From assembly GCA_021846765.1 (NCBI GenBank), contig JAJZWH010000023.1, forward strand, positions 2,202 to 12,072: a stretch of DNA of 9,871 bases, given 5' to 3'. A model generated the notes under the pieces. The model was not told where the DNA came from, did not search any database, and saw only the letters and a program-made list of their open reading frames with translations. This document shows positions 1-5,213 of this stretch, one piece after another (position 1 is the first letter of the stretch; the number at the start of each line of letters is the position of its first letter). Both the position numbers and the translations under genes were made by a program. This DNA is from a bacterium (GTDB lineage: Bacteria; Patescibacteriota; Saccharimonadia; Saccharimonadales; UBA4665).

Positions 1-1089
1 GAGTGCTGGCGTTAAACTAGTACCAATTTTGATAAACGTATCAATAATTAAAGCAACAATAATACCAATTATTCCTCCGCTAACACTTACTGTAATTGCC
101 TCAATTAAGAACTGTGATAAAATCTGCCGGTTACTTGCTCCAACCGCCTTACGAATACCTATTTCGTGCATTCTCTCGGTTACCGAAACCAACATGACAT
201 TCATAATACCTACACCACCGACAAACAAAGCAATAATTGCAATACCAATAGTTAATTCTGTCATTAAATTTAAAATACTACTGTTGTTTTGAGAAATTTG
301 ACTTGGTAAGAGAACCGAAAAATCTTTCTGTCCAGAATGATCAGTTAATAAAACAGACTGTATTCTTTTATCTACCACAGGTAGTAATTGTGAATTTTTA
401 ACCTTAACTAATATTTGAAAAATCGAATTATTACCTTTGGTCAACTGAGAAACCGCAGATAGTGGAATAAAAATAGCATGATTATATATAGTATTATTAG
501 AAAACGGAGTAGCACTAAACCTATTAAAAACACCATTAACAACAAAAGATTGATTGCGCCAACTCAAACTATAACCAAGTGGCACAGAATTTTTATATAA
601 ATTAGCGGCAGCACTAGATCCCAGAACGGCATTAAAATCATTAGAAGTTAGATTATTGAAAAATGTTCCATAGGCCAATGACTGATTAAGTACTTGGGGT
701 AAATTTTCTGTAGTCCCGATAACTATACCTGAACGATATGTCTGGTCTCCCGTAGTTAGACCGGATAAAATATCCATAGGTACTACAACTTGAACTCCTT
801 TAATCTTACTAATATTATTTACATCTTGATTAGTTAGAGTCGAAACTGCAGGGATAGAAGAGATCCCAAAACTATTTATACTAGCTGCTTTCGAACTTAC
901 AGTTATAACGTTTTTTGAATATTCATTAACCTGATTGGTAATTTCATTTTTAACACCTTGACTAATACCAACTATAACAATCACGCTAGCTACGCCAACA
1001 ATTACTCCAAACATGGTTAATAAACTTCGCCAGCGATTAGTACGCATTGTAATAACTGCAGTTCGAATATGTCCGGAACTAAAACTCAT
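1..1089 (-). CDS. MacB/FtsX-type ABC transporter permease (C-terminus cut by window edge)
   Basis: This is the membrane subunit of an ABC exporter or mechanotransmission complex, partner of the ATPase just upstream. The frame is open for 363 codons from ATG at 1089 to the window's left edge. An N-terminal transmembrane helix (about residues 21-43) follows the motif RTNRWRSLLTMFGVIVGVAS, which is typical of MacB N-termini. A large extracytoplasmic MacB_PCD-like domain spans about 45-265. The FtsX core follows: a helix at about 279-303 containing GGVGIMNVMLVSVTER, the cytoplasmic EIGIRKAVGAS loop at 309-319, and a helix at about 327-350. MacB-like permeases end with one more helix, so about 40 residues should be missing. 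The start overlaps the ATPase stop as TAATG, giving translational coupling. Classical MacB works with MacA and TolC, neither of which is visible. In a cell without a typical outer membrane a YknZ-like role in peptide or lipid export is more plausible, but the substrate cannot be read from the sequence. Confidence 0.93.
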   Translation of the reverse strand, partial: MSFSSGHIRTAVITMRTNRWRSLLTMFGVIVGVASVIVIVGISQGVKNEITNQVNEYSKNVITVSSKAASINSFGISSIPAVSTLTNQDVNNISKIKGVQVVVPMDILSGLTTGDQTYRSGIVIGTTENLPQVLNQSLAYGTFFNNLTSNDFNAVLGSSAAANLYKNSVPLGYSLSWRNQSFVVNGVFNRFSATPFSNNTIYNHAIFIPLSAVSQLTKGNNSIFQILVKVKNSQLLPVVDKRIQSVLLTDHSGQKDFSVLLPSQISQNNSSILNLMTELTIGIAIIALFVGGVGIMNVMLVSVTERMHEIGIRKAVGASNRQILSQFLIEAITVSVSGGIIGIIVALIIDTFIKIGTSLTPAL

Positions 1090-1961
1090 TATCTCTTCTT
1101 ATCTTTCGTTCGCTTACGTTTTTTAGGCTTAGGTATAGATGGAGGCAAAAGTTCTTTATTGGGGCTTGTGGGCATAGCTTTCATTAACATAGAGACACCA
1201 GCTAAGTCATCTTCTACTGATTTCTTAGGAATAGAATAAAGATTTTTTCTAGCAGTTTTAGCTACATCACCTAAATCTGTTGACTCGTCTTGAATTATCA
1301 TACCATCGTGCATATAGACTACTCGGGTCGCATATCTTGTTAGCTCAGGATTATGAGTAACAAAAATAATAGTATTACCCATGTTATGTATTTCACTCAA
1401 TAGTTCCATAACCAAGCGGCTACCAGAACTATCCAAATTCCCAGTTGGCTCATCGGCAATAATAATCGAAGGCTCATTAACCAATGCTCGTGCTATTGCA
1501 GCACATTGAATCTGACCACCAGATAATTGAGAAGGATAAAAATATTCTCTGTTCTGCAAGCCAACCCTCTCTAACATATTACTAGCCATTTTCGATCGTT
1601 TAGTTTGGCTTATTCCTTTATAGGCAAGGGGAAGAGCAACATTTTCTAAAACAGTTAACTTGGGTAAAAGATTATACGATTGAAAAATATAACCAATAGT
1701 ATCTCTTCTTAATTTAGCTGCTTGAGTTGGTCGTAATCGTTGAACTAAACGATTCTTCAGCCTATAAGTTCCATGGGTTGGTCGATCCAATAAGCCCATA
1801 ATATTCAGCAGTGTCGACTTACCGCAACCGCTAGGACCCATGATTGCCATAAATTCATTTTTATCAATAGAAATACTGACTTCGTCTAGCGCCAAAGTTG
1901 TGGCGTCGCCAAAGCCGTACAGTTTACTGACGTCTTCTAGTTTAATTAAGGCCATTCTCAC
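1089..1961 (-). CDS. ABC transporter ATP-binding protein, MacB/LolD family
   Basis: Cytoplasmic ATPase that should drive the adjacent FtsX-type permease. Visible motifs are Walker A GPSGCGKST (42-50), Q-loop Q94 in YIFQSYNLLP, signature LSGGQ (146-150), Walker B IIIADEP with D170 and E171, D-loop NLDS (175-178) and switch His H203 in VTHNPE. These are the hallmarks of the LolD/MacB/YknY group. The stretch after the signature reads IQCAAIARAL instead of the usual QQRVAIARAL, so a normally conserved Arg is Cys. The protein has 290 residues against about 220-235 for the family. The extra ~60 residues form a C-terminal extension ending in a very basic tail (278-290). The start is GTG at 1961, or ATG at 1955 two codons later. 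AGGAAG at 1978-1973 lies 11 nt before the GTG and 17 nt before the ATG, so the start is unsettled by two codons. It is the first gene of the operon with the permease. Confidence 0.95.
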   Translation of the reverse strand: MRMALIKLEDVSKLYGFGDATTLALDEVSISIDKNEFMAIMGPSGCGKSTLLNIMGLLDRPTHGTYRLKNRLVQRLRPTQAAKLRRDTIGYIFQSYNLLPKLTVLENVALPLAYKGISQTKRSKMASNMLERVGLQNREYFYPSQLSGGQIQCAAIARALVNEPSIIIADEPTGNLDSSGSRLVMELLSEIHNMGNTIIFVTHNPELTRYATRVVYMHDGMIIQDESTDLGDVAKTARKNLYSIPKKSVEDDLAGVSMLMKAMPTSPNKELLPPSIPKPKKRKRTKDKKR

Positions 1962-1990
1962 TTATAATTTTACTTCCTATGTTTGATTTT

Positions 1991-2025
1991 TTGCAAGTTT
2001 TATTGTAGTAATTTAGTCCTGTCAA
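1991..2025 (-). promoter_or_regulatory. Candidate promoter(s) for the ABC operon, facing away from the tRNA gene
   Basis: Two readings are possible on the minus strand. (a) A perfect TTGACA at 2025-2020, then 17 nt, then TAAAAC at 2002-1997. This would give a leader of roughly 30 nt carrying the AGGAAG SD-like element. (b) TTGCAA at 1996-1991, 18 nt, then TAAAAT at 1972-1967, only 11 nt before the ATG at 1955. This would give an almost leaderless mRNA. The sequence alone does not decide between them. The region also overlaps the tRNA promoter on the opposite strand. Confidence 0.4.
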
Positions 2026-2036
2026 ATTGGATATTG

Positions 2037-2042
2037 TATACT
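2037..2042 (+). promoter_or_regulatory. -10-like element of the tRNA-Ser gene
   Basis: TATACT lies 9 nt before the first tRNA base, which would place the transcription start about 3 nt upstream of the mature 5' end. The expected -35 position (2014-2019, TAGTCC) is weak, so this is a moderate call based on spacing and the -10 match. Confidence 0.4.
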
Positions 2043-2051
2043 ATGCCCATT

Positions 2052-2139
2052 GGAGGGGTCGCCTAGTGGCCTATGGCGCACGCTTGGAAAGCGTGTTGGG
2101 TTTACACCCTCGAGGGTTCGAATCCCTCTCCCTCCGCCA
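2052..2139 (+). tRNA. tRNA-Ser (anticodon GGA), CCA encoded
   Basis: The gene folds as a class II tRNA. The acceptor stem is GGAGGGG (2052-2058) paired with TCCCTCC (2129-2135), with discriminator G at 2136 and CCA encoded at 2137-2139. The anticodon stem is CACGC/GCGTG (2079-2083 / 2091-2095) around loop TTGGAAA, giving anticodon GGA at 2086-2088, which reads UCC and UCU serine codons. A long variable arm (about 2096-2111) is as expected for tRNA-Ser. The T-arm is GAGGG-TTCGAAT-CCCTC. It sits alone between the divergent ABC operon and the LCP gene. Confidence 0.97.
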
Positions 2140-2211
2140 GAAAATATGCTCATAAAATATTACTAAGTATTGTATTTTTATATTTTGATTCAAATTTCAA
2201 ACAACTTTTAG

Positions 2212-2217
2212 TAGAAT
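2212..2217 (+). promoter_or_regulatory. -10-like element close to the LCP gene start
   Basis: TAGAAT (2212-2217) ends 10 nt before the ATG at 2228, and an overlapping AATACT (2215-2220) ends 7 nt before it. No Shine-Dalgarno sequence is visible between them and the ATG. Transcription would start 0-4 nt from the start codon. The -35 region is AT-rich without a clear match, so confidence is limited. Confidence 0.35.
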
Positions 2218-2227
2218 ACTTGTATTC

Positions 2228-3958
2228 ATGTATCCAAAAAAGAAAAAAACTTATTTTGATATAGTTGCGCCTCAAAGATCATCTATCAATAAATTAGCCA
2301 GATCAAGAGAAATCCCTAGAAACAATCGACAAAGAATAAGCACATCTTCCAATTTAAGTAGTTCTAGCTATAGCTCTAGCTATAGAAATAATTATAAATA
2401 TACTAGTCAACCCATTAATAATCGTCGAATTAACCGCCCATTTAATCAAAAAAAGTCTCATAAAAAACGCAATATATTATTAATTCTGTCGATCATCATA
2501 ATATTAGGCGGATCGGGAGTTATTTTTTATGGCTGGTTTGTTAATCATTTACTTAAAAGAATAGATGTTTCTGGGTTCTCAACTTCAGTAGGTGGAGCAG
2601 AAAATATTTTAATTGCCGGTTCAACTACAAGATGTGGATTAAAGTTTCAAAATGCTCAGTGGGGTTTCTGTTCTCAAGGCGTAACTGGAGTTAATAGTGA
2701 CATTATTATGATCGTTCATTTAGTTCCTAAAACTCGTCAAGTAACCCTCTTGTCAATACCTCGTGATACATTTGTCCCAAACGCTAGAGCTGGAGGTTTG
2801 TCATTTAAGATAGATGCTGCACTGTATGAAGGACCCAGTCAATTAGTCAAAGCCATCGAAGAAGATTTTGGTATTCCTATCCAACATTATGCTGAACTGA
2901 ATTTCGATGGATTCGTTAATGTCGTTAATGCTCTGGGAGGAATTCGTATGGATTTTCCGATGCCTGTTTATGATGCCTATTCTCATCTAGATATAAAAGT
3001 TCCGGGGTGCACTGAATTAACCGGGCTTACCGCTTTGCAGCTTATAAGAGCTCGGCATTTACAATATAAGCCACCTTCTATAACCACCAACAATACTTAT
3101 TATTGGCCATATGAAAATCAAAGCGACATAGGAAGAATTGCCCGAACTCATGAATTTTTAAGAGTTCTAGCTAGTTCAGTCCAAAAACGCGGTTTAAGTA
3201 ACCCGATAACTGATGAGAAATTAATATCTTCTATTTTACCGAATGTCACTGTTGACTCCGGTTTCAATGACTCTACTATTTTAGGATTAATTGAAGATTT
3301 TCATCATGCCAACTTAGTTAATGCACCACAATATACGCTGCCCATAGCCGTTACGCCGTTTGGAAATTATTATTTTGAAGGTGAAAATTTCGGTGATGTA
3401 GTATTCCCAGTCGAACCTACTGACCAAAACATCATTAACAAATTCTTAGGATCAAGCAATAATACCAACACTATGACCGGTAAACCCCTACCGCCAGCAA
3501 ATACAATATCGGTTAGCGTAATGAATGGATCGGGTGTATCAGGTCAAGCTTCAATTATTGCTAATGGACTTAAAAATCTTGGTTATAATATCTATAAGGT
3601 AGGAACGGATAAACCTAAAAGTAGTCAAGCCCAAGAAACAGTTGTTTACTATACAGCCGGACACGAAGCTCAAGCAGAATCAGTTGCTAGACAATTAAGT
3701 GGATATGTAGTTATGTCTATTAATCCTAAGGATATTGTCAATGGATCAGAAATAACTGTACTGACCGGAACAGCAGCATCAGTTAATGGAGCTTCCACTA
3801 CTTCTGCTACTAGCTCATCAAGCCCCAGCACATCATCAACTAGTCAAACATCCTCTAATGGATCAGTAACATCAAGTGCTCCTTCTGATGGATTTTCTGC
3901 ACCAAGTCAACCTAATGAAGGATTAACTCCTTGGGATCCAAGAGCTTGCACCAATTAA
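2228..3958 (+). CDS. LytR-CpsA-Psr (LCP) family wall-polymer transferase with LytR_C domain
   Basis: LCP enzymes transfer undecaprenyl-linked glycopolymers to peptidoglycan on the outer face of the membrane. The 576-residue protein has a basic, Ser/Asn-rich cytoplasmic N-terminus (1-81) and one membrane anchor (about 82-105, a type II signal anchor). The LCP domain (about 125-322) carries GVNSDIIMIV (D158), SIPRDTF (R179, D180), LIRARH (R274, R276) and DIGRIARTHEFL (D300, R303, R306), the residues that bind the lipid pyrophosphate and catalyse transfer. A LytR_C domain follows (about 426-514, from ISVSVMNGSGVSG). After it comes a Ser/Thr-rich low-complexity linker (about 515-555) and a distinct end, TPWDPRACTN. 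Extracytoplasmic cysteines (C136, C148, C261, C574) could form disulfides. ATG at 2228 is the natural start, close to a -10-like box without an SD. It is transcribed alone; a gap of about 60 bp separates it from the GGDEF gene. Confidence 0.94.
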   Translation: MYPKKKKTYFDIVAPQRSSINKLARSREIPRNNRQRISTSSNLSSSSYSSSYRNNYKYTSQPINNRRINRPFNQKKSHKKRNILLILSIIIILGGSGVIFYGWFVNHLLKRIDVSGFSTSVGGAENILIAGSTTRCGLKFQNAQWGFCSQGVTGVNSDIIMIVHLVPKTRQVTLLSIPRDTFVPNARAGGLSFKIDAALYEGPSQLVKAIEEDFGIPIQHYAELNFDGFVNVVNALGGIRMDFPMPVYDAYSHLDIKVPGCTELTGLTALQLIRARHLQYKPPSITTNNTYYWPYENQSDIGRIARTHEFLRVLASSVQKRGLSNPITDEKLISSILPNVTVDSGFNDSTILGLIEDFHHANLVNAPQYTLPIAVTPFGNYYFEGENFGDVVFPVEPTDQNIINKFLGSSNNTNTMTGKPLPPANTISVSVMNGSGVSGQASIIANGLKNLGYNIYKVGTDKPKSSQAQETVVYYTAGHEAQAESVARQLSGYVVMSINPKDIVNGSEITVLTGTAASVNGASTTSATSSSSPSTSSTSQTSSNGSVTSSAPSDGFSAPSQPNEGLTPWDPRACTN

Positions 3959-3983
3959 GTAGTCTTATAAATAGATAAATTAT

Positions 3984-4012
3984 TTTACATTAGGATCTTT
4001 TTATTGTATACT
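3984..4012 (+). promoter_or_regulatory. Promoter of the GGDEF gene, predicted leaderless
   Basis: TTTACA (3984-3989), a 17-nt spacer and TATACT (4007-4012) form a good sigma-70-type promoter. The ATG starts at 4020, 7 nt after the -10 box, where transcription itself would begin. The TATACT hexamer is repeated directly at 4013-4018. No SD is possible in this arrangement, so the mRNA is predicted to be leaderless. Confidence 0.6.
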
Positions 4013-4019
4013 TATACTA

Positions 4020-4790
4020 ATGGAAAGAGGACTATCCCCACAATTTAGTTTGACCGACAGACTGAATATAGCTAACGAAGAAAGATCATTGCCAATAGCT
4101 GTTGAAGCAGCAAATCGAGTTCGAGATAAATACAACCATGACAGCAAAACAGGTTTGTATAATTATGATGGTTTTATTGATCATCTATATCAGTCTTTTA
4201 ATGAACTAAACCCTGCTGGCAGAATCTTAATCTATACATTTGATATAGATAACTTTAAAGCTGTCAATGACCAGCTTGGACACGCAGCCGGAGATGAACT
4301 TTTAGGATTAGTCGCAGATTCTTTAAGTAGTACGTTTAATCGAACTGATGATGTCCTCGCTAAAGTAGCTCGAGTAGGTGGTGATGAATTTGCTGCTTAC
4401 GAAATAGTTGATCCAACTGAATCAATTGATAGCGATCAACGAGCTTATGACGACCATAGCAAAATCGAACACCAGATAGAACGAATTCATTTAAAATTTA
4501 GCCAGTTAATAGAAATTAGTAAGTTTAAGCAATTTAATATTGACTTATCCATTGGTCATGAAATAGTCAATACGAATGAAATAATCAACAATAGCGAGAC
4601 ATACGTTCGTGAATATTTAAATCAAAAATTAAACCTTGCCGACCAAGAAATGCAATCACTAAAACAAGCAAAAAAAATTGCAGCACTAAGTGAAAAAGAC
4701 CGATCTGAACTTGAGGCAGTAGCGAAATTTTTAAAAAGAATTGGAGCAAGAGTTGAAGACTGGTGCATAGAAGCTACCAAAAAAACTTAA
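4020..4790 (+). CDS. Soluble single-domain GGDEF protein (putative diguanylate cyclase)
   Basis: GGDEF domains make cyclic di-GMP from two GTP molecules, acting as dimers. This 256-residue protein has no signal peptide, membrane segment or recognisable sensor domain. The domain begins at about residue 41 with DSKTGLYN, a variant of the usual DxLTGLxN. The metal-binding motif FDIDNFKAVND (74-84, D75) and the substrate loop GHAAGDELL are present. The active loop RVGGDEF is intact (118-124, GGDEF at 120-124), so catalysis is plausible. An RxxD (108-111) resembles the inhibitory I-site but lies three residues further from GGDEF than usual. About 30 polar residues (130-160) after the GGDEF strand look like an insertion. 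The end of the domain is recognisable as LSIGHE (176-181) and LADQEMQSLKQAKK. A charged helix of about 35 residues closes the protein. Its regulator and c-di-GMP receptor are not visible in this window. Confidence 0.9.
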   Translation: MERGLSPQFSLTDRLNIANEERSLPIAVEAANRVRDKYNHDSKTGLYNYDGFIDHLYQSFNELNPAGRILIYTFDIDNFKAVNDQLGHAAGDELLGLVADSLSSTFNRTDDVLAKVARVGGDEFAAYEIVDPTESIDSDQRAYDDHSKIEHQIERIHLKFSQLIEISKFKQFNIDLSIGHEIVNTNEIINNSETYVREYLNQKLNLADQEMQSLKQAKKIAALSEKDRSELEAVAKFLKRIGARVEDWCIEATKKT

Positions 4791-4835
4791 TTAATTAAAC
4801 AAAAACCATTAAATCCTCATAATCACAACCTTAAA

Positions 4836-4844
4836 TGGTACAAT
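4836..4844 (+). promoter_or_regulatory. Extended -10 element, predicted leaderless start of the membrane protein/AAA+ unit
   Basis: TGG-TACAAT (4836-4844) matches an extended -10 (TGN + hexamer) and ends 6 nt before the ATG at 4851, so transcription should begin at or next to the start codon. The -35 position is poor, which is compatible with extended -10 promoters. No SD is present. Confidence 0.5.
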
Positions 4845-4850
4845 AGCAAC

Positions 4851-5213
4851 ATGTTAGCTTTAGCGTTATTCTCTTGGTGGTACGGTTCTGGGTGGGGTTA
4901 TGTAAGTAAAAAAATACTGACAACAATTTCTAGAATTAGTGAGAGCTTTTCAGTCAAGTTATTATTAAATAGTTTATTTGATCCTTGGCATAGAATCACC
5001 ACCGAAACAGGTAGAGGATTAGCTGCTCATTTTCAAGCAGCCATAGATAATACTATTAGTAGATTAGTTGGCTTGGTAGTCAGAATATTTGTCTTAATCA
5101 GTGCCTTATTATTAACTGTCATCCTATTAATAATTGGAGCAATCCAGTTAATATTATGGCCACTCATACCTCCAGCCATCGTTGTTTGCATAATCTTAGG
5201 ATTTACTAAATGA
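4851..5213 (+). CDS. Small membrane protein of unknown function, coupled to the AAA+ gene
   Basis: No named family is claimed. The 120-residue protein starts with an aromatic stretch, LFSWWYGSGW (6-15), followed by an amphipathic segment (16-40) and SLFDPWHRIT (41-50). Its C-terminal half is strongly hydrophobic (about 72-118) and probably forms two membrane helices separated near WPLIPP (103-108). From memory, proteins with this WWYG...LFxPW layout recur in Saccharibacteria and related CPR genomes; this was not checked by a search. The stop codon overlaps the next start as ATGA, so it is probably translated together with the membrane-anchored AAA+ protein and may be its membrane partner or adaptor. 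The ATG at 4851 is supported by the -10 box 6 nt upstream. Confidence 0.82.
   Translation: MLALALFSWWYGSGWGYVSKKILTTISRISESFSVKLLLNSLFDPWHRITTETGRGLAAHFQAAIDNTISRLVGLVVRIFVLISALLLTVILLIIGAIQLILWPLIPPAIVVCIILGFTK
5198..5201 (+). promoter_or_regulatory. Shine-Dalgarno of the AAA+ gene
   Basis: AGGA inside the end of the preceding gene lies 8 nt before the ATG at 5210. It fixes the start of the AAA+ gene and contrasts with the SD-less first genes around it. Confidence 0.6.

Noticed and set aside
29..292. Plus-strand open frame of 87 codons
   Set aside because: It lies entirely antisense to the well-supported MacB/FtsX permease core (GGVGIMN...EIGIRKAVGAS) and has no family features.
2073..2264. 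Plus-strand open frame of 63 codons
   Set aside because: It begins inside the tRNA-Ser gene and runs into the LCP gene in another frame; it is a by-product of the tRNA sequence.
2358..2386. Short tandem repeat around AGCTATAGCTCT
   Set aside because: It is a codon-level repeat encoding a Ser/Tyr-rich stretch in the LCP N-terminus, not a separate element.
4805..4839. Inverted repeat ACCATT ... AATGGT as a possible terminator after the GGDEF gene
   Set aside because: The arms are only 6 bp (8 with a bulge), the loop is long, no T-run follows, and the right arm overlaps the -10 element of the next gene.
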